The notes under the pieces were generated by a model that was given only the letters and a program-made list of their open reading frames with translations, was not told the origin of the DNA and did not search any database. Both the position numbers and the translations under genes were made by a program. Below, in pieces: positions 23,948 to 33,200 of a stretch of DNA of 64,000 nucleotides (position 1 is its first letter; each line of letters begins with the position of its first letter). This stretch comes from Bacillus horti (lineage in GTDB: Bacteria > Bacillota > Bacilli > Caldalkalibacillales > JCM-10596): NCBI RefSeq assembly GCF_030813115.1, contig NZ_JAUSTY010000004.1:186001-250000 (forward strand), read 5' to 3'.

Positions 23948-24493
23948 TTAAAGGCTGTAGTTCTCCAGGGATTCATCTTGAATGTATTGGACATAGGCTA
24001 AGGCATCCTGTTCTAATTGTCCTTCCGAGGCTTGGTCTGCATCATACGTTTCCCAGGAGGGCAAGAACGTACCATTACATCTAGCTATTGTAGCTTGCCA
24101 TGGCTTCATATACTCACTCATTGAAAACCAATCATATCCTCCAGCACGGTAATCTGCTTTCCCACCGCCAGCACTAATGGCGAGAATAAATTGCTTTCCT
24201 TTTAACTGTACACCATTGCTTCCAAATGCCCATCCATACTCCATGACATCATCAAACCATTTTTTTAATAGTGGTGGTACGCTATACCAGTAAAGGGGGA
24301 ACTGAAGAACAATTCGTTCATGTGCCAACAGTAATTGTTGCTCTTGCTTCACATTAATGGCCCAATTTGGATAGGATTCGTAAAGCGAATGAACAGTAAT
24401 CTCTGGTTGAGCTTTTAATGCCTCTACTTTCTTTAGATTGGCGCGAGAGCCTTCATTTAAATGAGGGTGTGCTACTATAACAAGTGTTTTCAT
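23948..24493 (-). CDS. NAD(P)H-dependent flavin oxidoreductase (YwrO/KefF-like quinone reductase)
   Basis: A 181-residue flavodoxin-fold enzyme. It begins L-V-I-V-A-H-P-H-L-N-E-G-S-R-A-N, and shows F-P-L-Y-W-Y-S-V-P-P-L-L-K-K-W-F-D-D-V and G-W-A-F-G-S-N-G, the FMN and active-site regions of the Flavodoxin_2 family. The expected reaction is two-electron reduction of quinones or nitro compounds. It is downstream of a TetR gene on the same strand, and two GGAACG-type palindromes lie in its promoter region, so it is probably repressed by that TetR and induced by electrophiles. AAGGAG precedes the ATG. Confidence 0.9.
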   Translation of the reverse strand: MKTLVIVAHPHLNEGSRANLKKVEALKAQPEITVHSLYESYPNWAINVKQEQQLLLAHERIVLQFPLYWYSVPPLLKKWFDDVMEYGWAFGSNGVQLKGKQFILAISAGGGKADYRAGGYDWFSMSEYMKPWQATIARCNGTFLPSWETYDADQASEGQLEQDALAYVQYIQDESLENYSL

Positions 24494-24561
24494 TTTTGTT
24501 CTCCTTTTAGGTTTTAAGTAATTAGTAATTAAACATAGAAAAGAAATACCAAAACAATTCA

Positions 24562-24575
24562 GGAACGATCGTTCC
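24562..24575. promoter_or_regulatory. TetR operator box 1
   Basis: GGAACGATCGTTCC is a perfect palindrome 69 bp upstream of the oxidoreductase start. The same motif recurs at 24625-24646 and 25265-25282. Confidence 0.7.
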
Positions 24576-24624
24576 GGAAACAGAATAACAAGCGTAATTA
24601 GTATTTAGAATGGCTAAAAATAAA

Positions 24625-24646
24625 TTTCGGAACAATCGTTCCGAAA
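24625..24646. promoter_or_regulatory. TetR operator box 2
   Basis: TTTCGGAAC-AATC-GTTCCGAAA: 9-bp perfect arms around a 4-bp centre that matches box 1 in three of four positions. It lies just downstream of the TetR stop codon, in the oxidoreductase promoter region. Confidence 0.7.
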
Positions 24647-24662
24647 GTGGAGAAAAAATCGG

Positions 24663-25238
24663 TCAGATTAGCTTTAATGCTTCCTCGACCAAATTCTCAT
24701 ACGTTTTCTTGTCCTTATTTACCTTGGACATCACATTGATCCCATGATTTATGCTATGGAATACGGATACAAGAGCATCCATATCTCGCTCTACGGAGAT
24801 TTCACCGTTTTTCTGCCCTTGCTCAAGCAAAAGACGCAGGGATTGCTCAAAGCAATCAAAGCTATCCTGAATCAACTCCTGCATCCTGTGATCCATTAGA
24901 TCAAATGACACAGCTGAATTGGTCACAAAACAACCGCTAGGGCTCTCCTCATTTAAAGCCTGATCAATATGATAATAGAAGAATTTCCGCAGCCCTTCTT
25001 TGACTGAAGGGGCTTGTTGCCATAAATTTAATCGTTGTCTGCCTGATTGCTCGTAATGCTCCAGCGCTTCGGAGAATAGAGTTTGTTTGTCTATAAATGA
25101 TTCATACAAGCTGGAGCGACTAATGCCCATGCTTGTTAATAAATCCGGGACACTCGTAGCGGCATAGCCTTTTTCCCAGAACGTATACATCGCTTTTGCA
25201 AGAGCTTGCCCTCTGTCAAACTGTTTTGGACGTGCCAT
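24663..25238 (-). CDS. TetR-family regulator of the adjacent oxidoreductase
   Basis: A 191-residue TetR protein starting M-A-R-P-K-Q-F-D-R-G; ATG 25238 sits behind GGGTGA, while GTG 25247 is too close to it. The HTH contains A-A-T-S-V-P-D-L-L-T-S-M-G-I-S-R-S-S-L-Y-E-S-F. The C-terminal part contains a C-F-V-T-N-S-A segment common in YezE/YxaF-like regulators. A degenerate operator box overlaps its own promoter region and two better ones lie before the oxidoreductase gene, so it probably controls both. Cys residues could sense electrophiles, which is an inference. Confidence 0.9.
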   Translation of the reverse strand: MARPKQFDRGQALAKAMYTFWEKGYAATSVPDLLTSMGISRSSLYESFIDKQTLFSEALEHYEQSGRQRLNLWQQAPSVKEGLRKFFYYHIDQALNEESPSGCFVTNSAVSFDLMDHRMQELIQDSFDCFEQSLRLLLEQGQKNGEISVERDMDALVSVFHSINHGINVMSKVNKDKKTYENLVEEALKLI

Positions 25239-25264
25239 TTTAATCACCCAAGCCTATTATATCA

Positions 25265-25282
25265 TTTCGGAACGAACATTCC
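25265..25282. promoter_or_regulatory. TetR operator box 3 (degenerate)
   Basis: TTTCGGAACGAACATTCC repeats boxes 1 and 2 with two changes in the right arm. It lies 27 bp before the TetR start codon and would give autoregulation. Confidence 0.6.
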
Positions 25283-25311
25283 AATAAAAATATTAAGTAG
25301 ATAAAAACCCC

Positions 25312-25344
25312 TTAAAGCCAAGAGGGAGCTCCCCTTGGCTTTAA
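25312..25344. repeat. Inverted repeat (hairpin)
   Basis: TTAAAGCCAAG-(A)-GGG pairs with CCC-CTTGGCTTTAA around an AGCT loop. There is no T tract on the plus strand; a T run lies some bases further on the minus strand. It may be a weak terminator. Confidence 0.5.
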
Positions 25345-25413
25345 GAATAATACTCTTAATCTGCAAAAATATCAATGACCTGCTCCAGGAACTATCGGTT
25401 AACCAACACCAAA

Positions 25414-25450
25414 GACGCTTCCTAATCCACATAAAGTGGAAGGAAGCGTC
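25414..25450. repeat. Inverted repeat (hairpin)
   Basis: GACGCTTCC (25414-25422) pairs with GGAAGCGTC (25442-25450), and CCAC (25427-25430) with GTGG (25436-25439). It is followed by AATTTAATTA, so it might terminate transcription weakly. Confidence 0.5.
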
Positions 25451-25679
25451 AATTTAATTATACGCATTACAGTTGTTAGACAATTGATAATTTATATTTA
25501 CCCTAAACCTCGAATACATTTTCCTATTATTGTAGAAGGATAATCTTCTTTTTTTATAGAAATCGTTAAATAGAATAAAGCTTCATGCCAAAATGATTAA
25601 TTTTATATAATGAATGAATATATAGGAATTTCATTATTCACCACATCATTAAGAAACCACAGCAGGAGGGGATTGAGGA

Positions 25680-27242
25680 ATGATGGTGCAAAGCTTTAAG
25701 ATCGTTGATTTTAATGAAGTGAAAGATATGATTCCAGAAGATAGCTGGATGAAAAAGCAAATAAAGCAATATGGTCATGAGATTGCTAAGGAATCCATCC
25801 TATACCATCGTGGGGATTTACGGTTGGAGAAGCTTAATTTCGATGATTTCCTCTATACTAAGCAAGGTCGAAACTTTTTGTTAATTGTGGTAGAGGGTCA
25901 TGTAACTATAGATGGATATATATATAATACATTAGTGCATTATGATGATTGGTTCGGTGCTGTGGGACTAATTGTATTAGGAGATTTACACGCTGGTAAC
26001 ATAGTTATAGGAGGACAAGAAATCCTAGTAACGGGAAACCTAACTGTGCGAGATCTGTTTTACGGTGATTACAGTGGCTCACTTCATGTTAATGGAAGGG
26101 CTACAGCAAGTGTTTTCTTTGCTAATTGGGGATATTCAGTCACCCTACTAGGTGAACAAAGCTTTGATCTACATGTAAAAGATATAGATGAGTTAGTAGG
26201 TGAAAAAGCTATTGCAGATATGGATGAGCTGCTAGGTTTTCATTCCGAAAACTTTTATTTTGTACGAAGTAAGGTAGAGGAGCGTTTGGAGTCGGGGAAG
26301 CCAATTCTTAATCGGCACTGGAAGGATAATCTAAGAGACAGGAACAAGTCAATCCCTTTTGCTTTTCTAAATGCAGAGTTATGCATAGAGAACATAGATC
26401 GACTGATGAAGCCCAATCTACTCCCAAGAGATCCTTATTCAGGAGAGCATTATAAATACGAGATTTGGCAAAGGGATTTATTTATACGTGTAGTAGCTAC
26501 CATTCAAGGTGTAGGACTAAAGGTGAAATACAAAGCTATCTATATCGAAAAGGTAGGGGAATATGCCGTAATGATTGAGGCTTTCCCGAAAAAATGGATG
26601 CCTAGAAGTTGGGGCCCGTTAAGAATCTCAAGTAAATTGATGAATAGAGGGAATACAAACTGGTATTCCTTTGACTCAACTACACCAGAACATTTTAATT
26701 CCCTACTACAAACGGGCTGGAAGTCTCTATTAAACGCGGTTTCTCAATATGAGTATGCTAGCAGGATGATTCATAGACATGAAATAGAAGAGCTTCTATG
26801 CTTACCAGTTGTTCAGCCGTATGATGATTATTTGGACACCGAAAGAAACGGCTTTTGGATTGGAAGTCTTTATTGCTCTTTTAGACAGAAGGGTGTCGAT
26901 GAAAATGGACATCCGTACAACGAAATTTTAAAGCTAGCTAGACAGTATACTGATGATCATGGAGAGCAAAAGATGGAGTGCTATATCTATTACATGAATC
27001 CTCAATTGGATGGTTCTGACACTGTAGAAATTAAGTACATTCCTGATCAATACAGAGAAGAGCATGTCATTGTGAGCTATACGGATCAAGATAGATTAAT
27101 TTTGGCATGGCGTCTATTTGAGGCAGCAAAAATGAAGCTGCGGCTTTGTAATGAGGGACTTTTAAACGGAAAAACACCTTATGCTGCGGAAGATTTTGCG
27201 ATAAAATATTGGGAAGAACAAGGATACATAGAAAAAGGGTAA
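25680..27242 (+). CDS. Uncharacterised 520-residue protein, first of two tandem paralogues
   Basis: I do not recognise a named family with certainty. Residues about 60-165 contain short strand-turn repeats with glycine (G-L-I-V-L-G-D-L-H-A-G-N-I-V-I-G-G-Q-E, then V-T-G-N-L-T-V-R-D-L-F-Y-G-D-Y), which look like a small beta-helix of the bactofilin/polymer-forming kind. The C-terminal half (about 255-520) has aromatic-rich conserved blocks such as V-S-Q-Y-E-Y-A, L-P-V-V-Q-P-Y-D-D-Y and R-N-G-F-W-I-G. There is no signal peptide or membrane segment. The next gene encodes a paralogue collinear over its full length. Proteins with a similar N-terminal half sometimes sit near polymorphic toxins, but no toxin gene is seen here. 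AGGAGGGG precedes the ATG. Confidence 0.75.
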   Translation: MMVQSFKIVDFNEVKDMIPEDSWMKKQIKQYGHEIAKESILYHRGDLRLEKLNFDDFLYTKQGRNFLLIVVEGHVTIDGYIYNTLVHYDDWFGAVGLIVLGDLHAGNIVIGGQEILVTGNLTVRDLFYGDYSGSLHVNGRATASVFFANWGYSVTLLGEQSFDLHVKDIDELVGEKAIADMDELLGFHSENFYFVRSKVEERLESGKPILNRHWKDNLRDRNKSIPFAFLNAELCIENIDRLMKPNLLPRDPYSGEHYKYEIWQRDLFIRVVATIQGVGLKVKYKAIYIEKVGEYAVMIEAFPKKWMPRSWGPLRISSKLMNRGNTNWYSFDSTTPEHFNSLLQTGWKSLLNAVSQYEYASRMIHRHEIEELLCLPVVQPYDDYLDTERNGFWIGSLYCSFRQKGVDENGHPYNEILKLARQYTDDHGEQKMECYIYYMNPQLDGSDTVEIKYIPDQYREEHVIVSYTDQDRLILAWRLFEAAKMKLRLCNEGLLNGKTPYAAEDFAIKYWEEQGYIEKG

Positions 27243-27322
27243 GATTCATTCGAACTAGCTGACCAGAAAAAAGAATAGTATTACTTGCACATTAATAACT
27301 TTACAATCAGGGGAGGATTTCA

Positions 27323-28855
27323 ATGTCTACCGAAATGTTTCAAAGCGTTCTGTTTAAGGAGATTAAGTCAAAATTACCACAGGATAGCTGGGCTGCTCAA
27401 GTCAATAAGATTAACAATGACGAGTTTTTGGAGGAGATCGTTTTTTATCATAAAGGTGACCTACAGTTGCAGAGTCTAGACTTAGATCATCTAGCAAATG
27501 AACACGAGGATCAAATCATTTTTTTAATCCTTGTGGAGGGGAGCTTAACGGTAGATACATTTATTTGTAATGAAAATACGGATGGTTCTACTGGGCTGAT
27601 TGTTCTTGGAGATTTAAAAACCACAAGTATGGTAGTGGGGGGACAGGAGATTTTTGTGACAGGTGATGTAGAGGTCAGTGAGCTGTTCTGGGGAGATTAC
27701 AATCATGGCATGCTAAATGTGCAAGGTCATCTGAAAGCAGCTCTCTGTCTACAAACAGATGAATATAGTATTCAAGCTAAGACAAAAGAGGTTGCCATCC
27801 TCATTAATGATGCCCATGAATTAATCGGTGCGGAAATAATAGCTCAGGAATGCTTGATTGAAGAAGATGAAGAAGTCATCATTGATCGAGAAGAATTAAT
27901 GAAGCTGCTTTATAATGGGAAACAAGTGGTTACTGAATCTTTACTAGAAGATTTAAAAAATGGTGGGGCAACAATCCCTTTTGTTTTTCCAAATGCTGAG
28001 ATTAACATTGCAAATTTAGAAAGGCTTAGCTTGCCGTCTTTCATGAATGTCGAACCAGTTGATGGCCTCTATGAGTATGAATATTGGCAGGAGGACATTT
28101 GTACAAGGGTATTACTAGAAGTAGATCAGGAAAGTAACTCCAACTATAAAGCAGTGTACCTTGAAAAAGAGGGACAATATGCAGTATTTCTAGAAGCGAG
28201 AAGAGAAGAAACAAACTCCACTGCTTGGGAACCACTTATGATAACCTGTAGAAATATAGCTGGTGAGGATACACAATGGTACTACTTTGATGCTGGTTCA
28301 CCAGAACATTTTCACCTTCTATTAAAGTATGGATGGGGTGCTTTGTTAAAAGGTGTATCACAATATGAATATGCTAAAAATTTAATTAATCCATCAGAGC
28401 TTCGAGAGCTATTGAAATTACCTTTGGTGCAGCCCTACGACGATTATTATGATGATGAAAAAAATGGCTTTTGGCTAGGGCAGCTTTACTATGCCTTTAG
28501 GGAAAAGGGTGTAGATGAAGACGGCAATGAAGAACCGGAGCTTATTAAAGTAGCCTACTCTTACATAGGGGAAGATGGGGAGGAGAAACTTGAATCCTTT
28601 TTCTATTATATAAGCAAAAAGCTAGATCGGTCGGAAGTGGTCGAGATTGAGTATAGAGCGGATGAGGATGATGAACAGTTCAGTATACTTAGCTATATTC
28701 ACCCTGCCTTGCTCAAACAAGCAATTCGCTTGTTCCATGCTGCAAAGAGAACGTTAACAAGGCAAAATCAAGTTTTGATGAATGGTTATCCACCGTATGA
28801 TGCAGATAAATTTGCTTTGAAATATTGGAGAAAACAGGGTTATCTAAGTAAGTAA
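27323..28855 (+). CDS. Uncharacterised 510-residue protein, second of two tandem paralogues
   Basis: Collinear with the preceding protein: both start with a short acidic helical part containing I/L-P-E/Q-D-S-W, share V-L-G-D-L, the V-G/I-G-G-Q-E-I segment and G-D-Y-turn repeats, and have the same C-terminal blocks (G-V-S-Q-Y-E-Y-A-K, L-P-L-V-Q-P-Y-D-D-Y-Y, K-N-G-F-W-L-G, Q-G-Y at the end). It is more acidic than the first copy, especially around residues 180-195. The 80-bp gap with its own GGGGAGGA ribosome-binding site indicates co-transcription. Duplication followed by divergence is clear; function is unknown. Confidence 0.75.
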   Translation: MSTEMFQSVLFKEIKSKLPQDSWAAQVNKINNDEFLEEIVFYHKGDLQLQSLDLDHLANEHEDQIIFLILVEGSLTVDTFICNENTDGSTGLIVLGDLKTTSMVVGGQEIFVTGDVEVSELFWGDYNHGMLNVQGHLKAALCLQTDEYSIQAKTKEVAILINDAHELIGAEIIAQECLIEEDEEVIIDREELMKLLYNGKQVVTESLLEDLKNGGATIPFVFPNAEINIANLERLSLPSFMNVEPVDGLYEYEYWQEDICTRVLLEVDQESNSNYKAVYLEKEGQYAVFLEARREETNSTAWEPLMITCRNIAGEDTQWYYFDAGSPEHFHLLLKYGWGALLKGVSQYEYAKNLINPSELRELLKLPLVQPYDDYYDDEKNGFWLGQLYYAFREKGVDEDGNEEPELIKVAYSYIGEDGEEKLESFFYYISKKLDRSEVVEIEYRADEDDEQFSILSYIHPALLKQAIRLFHAAKRTLTRQNQVLMNGYPPYDADKFALKYWRKQGYLSK

Positions 28856-29178
28856 GTTATAGCAACAAATAAAAGATCATGAAATTGACCCTCCAAAAGT
28901 TCTTCCTTTTCAATAATGGAGGGCTTTTGTTGTAAAGTTTCGAAGTATTGAATCACTATACTTGCTAAGTGTGTCCATATGTTTATAAAATAGGATATAG
29001 GCATTTCTTTTGAAAGTTTGTTTCCAATGAATAGTGGGAATGATAACGATAGAAGCGTACATTTAGTAAGGTACAGATGCAGAATGACGAAAGTCACAGA
29101 TTTGTTCCCAACAACATAGAAAAATGATGTAAAATATAGATAAGACAAGCTATGCTGTTTGACGGAAGGAGTTTTTTT
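28856..29178. other. Intergenic stretch
   Basis: Begins with the terminator at 28889-28928; the remainder is AT-rich with no coding potential that I can support. The promoter of the gene at 29179 must lie near its right end. Confidence 0.4.
28889..28928 (+). terminator. Terminator of the tandem paralogue operon
   Basis: CCCTCCA (28889-28895) pairs with TGGAGGG (28917-28923), with additional AAAAG/CTTTT pairing inside, followed by CTTTTG. Confidence 0.75.
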
Positions 29179-29970
29179 GTGAACGAAGCTATGATCATGT
29201 TGAAAAAAACGAGTCGCACTTTCTTTATCCCCATTAACCGTTTGGAGGATGGGCTGAGGGAAGCTGTTACGTCTGCTTATTTATGTATGAGAGCGATAGA
29301 TGAAATTGAGGATCACGAGGAGTTAGATAATGACCTTAAAGTAGAGCTTCTTGAAGGCGTTCATGACGTGTTTCAATCTTCTACGGAATCTCCTGATACG
29401 AAAGCACTCCTTTCACCACATCGCGATACTCTTCCCGATGTAACGACTCAGATTGATGACTGGGCTATACTATGTCCTCCAACCGTCAGAAAAGTTGTGT
29501 ATCCTTATATTGCAAAGATGTCCAAGCAAATGGCTGAATGGGTGAACAAAAGCTGGACAATTAGTACTGAGGAAGATTTGGATAAGTATACTTATAGTGT
29601 GGCCGGGATGGTAGGCGAAATGCTATCAGATATTTGGTATTGGTATGATGGCACAGAATCTGATCGCGATAAGGCCGTAGCCTTTGGTAGAGGATTACAG
29701 GCGGTTAATATTTTGCGGAATAAATCAGAGGATTTGGAGCGTGGAGTGGACTTTTTTCCAGATGGATGGGGGAAAAAAGAAATGATCGAATATACACGTC
29801 GCAATCTTAAGCTAGCTGATGCGTATATTAAGGAATTGAAAGGAAGTCCAGCGATAAAGTTTTGTAAGATTCCTCTAACCTTAGCACACGCAACAGTTAA
29901 TCTCATTGCAGCAGGTGGGAATAAGCTGACTAGAGATGCTGTAAAGAAACTGGTGAATGGCACGAATTAA
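29179..29970 (+). CDS. Squalene/phytoene synthase family protein
   Basis: A 263-residue all-helical protein. GTG 29179 is chosen because AAGGAG (29166-29171) lies seven bases upstream; the frame can extend to ATG 29152 without such support. The first aspartate-rich motif reads A-I-D41-E-I-E-D45, close to the L-D-T-V-E-D of squalene synthases, and the second reads N-I-L-R-N181-K-S-E-D185, where family members normally have Asp at the Asn position. Start motif L-K-K-T-S-R-T-F-F-I-P is typical. It may condense or dephosphorylate prenyl diphosphates, like YisP of B. subtilis. No other isoprenoid gene is adjacent, so product and activity are open. Confidence 0.85.
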   Translation: MNEAMIMLKKTSRTFFIPINRLEDGLREAVTSAYLCMRAIDEIEDHEELDNDLKVELLEGVHDVFQSSTESPDTKALLSPHRDTLPDVTTQIDDWAILCPPTVRKVVYPYIAKMSKQMAEWVNKSWTISTEEDLDKYTYSVAGMVGEMLSDIWYWYDGTESDRDKAVAFGRGLQAVNILRNKSEDLERGVDFFPDGWGKKEMIEYTRRNLKLADAYIKELKGSPAIKFCKIPLTLAHATVNLIAAGGNKLTRDAVKKLVNGTN

Positions 29971-29976
29971 AGAGTT

Positions 29977-30014
29977 TTAGCTTCACTTAGTATGTGGAGC
30001 TAAGGCTTTTTTTG
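29977..30014 (+). terminator. Terminator of the prenyl-synthase-like gene
   Basis: TTAGCTTCAC (29977-29986) pairs with GTGGAGCTAA (29994-30003, one mismatch), followed by GGCTTTTTTTG. Confidence 0.8.
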
Positions 30015-30217
30015 TTTGGAAATATTTTTTGCTTATATATTTGGGTGTGGAACGTAAGGAGTATACACATTTCCCCAAAATAGAAGTGTGAGGTTGTCGA
30101 ATTATGTAAAAAAATGCTCAGAAATTGTTCAGAGCTCCTAAGTACAATAATGAGGTCAGAAAAAGAAGGAATAATTATATAGCAATTATTGAAATTTATT
30201 GAACGGGGGAGCCGTTG

Positions 30218-33200
30218 ATGAAAAGAAGGTTTACACTAATTCTAATTAGCACGTTGATTGTCAGTCTACTCTTGCCAACACATGGATTCAAAGTAGGGGC
30301 CAGCACTTCGTGGGAACTTGAGGACTTTTCCTTACCAGAAGCCACTATTAGCTCTGGTACTGCGTATATGGATGGTAAAATTTATGTCGCTGGTGGGGCA
30401 GGAGTTGATAACAGTATATCGAATTCATTCTATGCTTTCGATTTGACTACAAGGCAATGGCATAACTTGGCGGATTTGCCTCAACCGTTGCAAGGTCATT
30501 CTCTTATACCTTTATTTGGGAAGTTATATGTTATCGGAGGAAATGCAGGCAATATCTTTTCTAATCAAGTGTATGAATATGACCCGACCACAAATGAATG
30601 GGAGGCAAAAAGTCCGCTACCTACAGGACTTTCTTTGTATAATTCTGCAGTTTTGAACAACAAGATTTATATTTTTGGTGGGTTAACTTCAGGAGCAGTA
30701 ATAAATTCAATTTTGGAGTATGATCCTATTTCAGATATCTGGACAGATAAAAACTCAAAAGCACTGACTTATCTGTATAGGGCTTCTGCCTCAAGTAATG
30801 GAAAAGTATACTTTTTTGGAGGAGAATCTGCTACCTTTAAGCAACCTCAAAGAAATGTAAGTGTTTTTGATCCTGAAGCTGATACTTTTAATCCGGAGCT
30901 TTATCCGGATGGAACTGGTTCTACTTGGTCATTCAGATTGAGAAGTGCTGCTGTTAGCTTACCAGACGGTGATTTAATGGTAATGGGTGGCCAACAGTTA
31001 GGGAACACTGTGACAGATTTAGTTCATATTTATAATCCAAGCACTAATTCATGGAGTGATGGAGAAAGATTGCCTGTACCTCTTCATAATACTAATTCAC
31101 TTCTTATCTCTGAAGATGATAGCGATTATGTCTTAATACTAGGTGGACAAGACACCACTGGGGATATATTATCTACTGTGTATATGAAGGAAATAGAGCG
31201 TCCATTGGAACTAGATTTGAACGCTGTAGACTTCAATGTAGCAGATGGTACTCTAACTAATACAACTTCAGCGATGGAGTACAGTCTTGCTGGAGGGATA
31301 GAAGGAAGCTGGGTAAAGGCTGAAGATGTTACAACGCTGGTGGACTTCGTGCCAGGAATGGTGTATGTAAGAGAGGCAGCAGATCCTTTGAATAACAGGT
31401 TTGTTGGCTTTGTTACACAGCCTAACCATGCTCCAGATGTTCAGGTAGATGTGTCAGCAGGAATGTCTGAGCTGAAGCTTTTAGGAGCAACGGAGGATAT
31501 GGAATACACGACGAATGATGGAGCAAAGTGGAGAGTGATAACTCCAGGAATAGCTAGTGGAGAAGCTACAATTGATGCAAGTGGTGAGCATGACGTTCTG
31601 CGTGTTCGTTATATGGCAACGAAAACGGCACTTCCTTCTCCACCAACGATCCAACTTAATGTGGAGGGACCACAGCTAAGCTCAGATGCTTCATTACAAT
31701 CGATTACATTAACAGGTATCAATCTTACATCTACCGTGACTGCTGATGTGTACAACTATACAGCTCTACTAACGACTTTATCACAGACCTCAGCGCACTT
31801 AGTAACTGGTAGCCCTGCTGCGACGGTAAAAATGTTTGTTAATGGGGAAGAGGTGCAGAATCCGATTGAATTGGCTTTAGGTAAGAACAAGCTTGCTTTT
31901 GAAGTCACAGCGGAGGACGGAACTAAGGAGACTTATCGAGTCTCTGTCGAGCGTGAAGCCTCAAAGCCAGATGGAGAGATTGTGAACCCTGGTTCAGGAA
32001 ATCCTGGTGGCGGGAGCTCAGGAGGTGGATTACCTGCTGGAGGATCAAACAGCATAACACCTCCTAGAAATGGAATTGATATATATGTAGATGGTGTTAA
32101 GCAACCAAGCTTTGCTTCAGCTAGAACAGAACAAATTAATGGTAGAGAAACGATGCTTGTTACCGTAGATAGTGCCAAAGTATTAGAGAAATTAGAGCAA
32201 AATGAAAGCAAGATCGTGACTATTCCAGTTACTGGAGATCAAGAAGTAGTTTCTGCTAAATTAAATGGGCTATTGTTTAAGAAGATGAAAGGGGAAAACG
32301 TATTAATTGAACTAGTAACAGATCGAGCAACTTATTCATTGCCAACCTCTTTAGTAGATGTGCCTGAATTAACGCAACAGCTTGAGGCAGGAAATCATGA
32401 TAGACTTGATGAAGAGCTAAATATCGAGATTACAATTTCTCTACCTGATGAAACAACATTAATGCAAGTTTATAAAGATGTAAATAATTTAGGTCAGTCT
32501 GTTATTGGAGAGCCCGTGGAATTTGGAGTCTACCTCAGCTTTGATGGGAAACAGATTGAAGTAAGTCGTTTTTCCGAGTACGTGGAACGATTGATTCCAA
32601 TTCCGAATGATGTAGAGCCCACACGTATTACAACAGGTGTAGTGCTAGGAGCAGATGGAGAGTTATATCATGTACCAACTAAGGTGATCACACAAAATGG
32701 GAATCATTTTGCCCAAATTAATAGTTTGACAAATAGTGTTTATGCGGTGATTTGGAATCCACAAACATTTGAAGATGTGAAACAGCATTGGAGTGAAGAT
32801 GAAGTCAATGATATGGCATCTCGAAAGATCGTTCATGGTGTAAGAGAATCTGTTTTTGATCCGAATAGAAGTGTTACTCGTGCTGAATTTACCGTTATGG
32901 TTGTGCGTGCACTTGGTCTTCGTCCAGATGTTTCTAACAGTGCTTTATGGAGGGACGTTGAGCTGAGGGACTGGTATGCTAATGATTTACGTACAGCGTT
33001 AGAGTATGGGTTGGTGGAAGGCTACGAGAATAGCTCCTTCCAACCACTTCAAACGATTAGCAGGGCTGAAGCTTCAGCTATTCTTGCAAATGCATTAAAT
33101 GTGGCAAAGTATGAAGTGGAGCTGACTGCTGAGCAATCGGCTCAAATCCTCGCAACATTTAAGGACAGTAAAGAAGTGGCTACCTGGGCAATGGAAGGTG

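Larger units (their letters stand above)
25239..25679. other. Intergenic region with operator box 3 and two strong hairpins
   Basis: Holds the operator box at 25265-25282, a hairpin of TTAAAGCCAAG type at 25312-25344 and a hairpin of GACGCTTCC type at 25414-25450. The rest is AT-rich and must contain the promoter for the gene at 25680; I see no clear -35/-10 pair. Confidence 0.5.

Noticed and set aside
29592-29963. 123-codon minus-strand frame
   Set aside because: Antisense to the squalene/phytoene-synthase-like gene; composition is that of a shadow frame.
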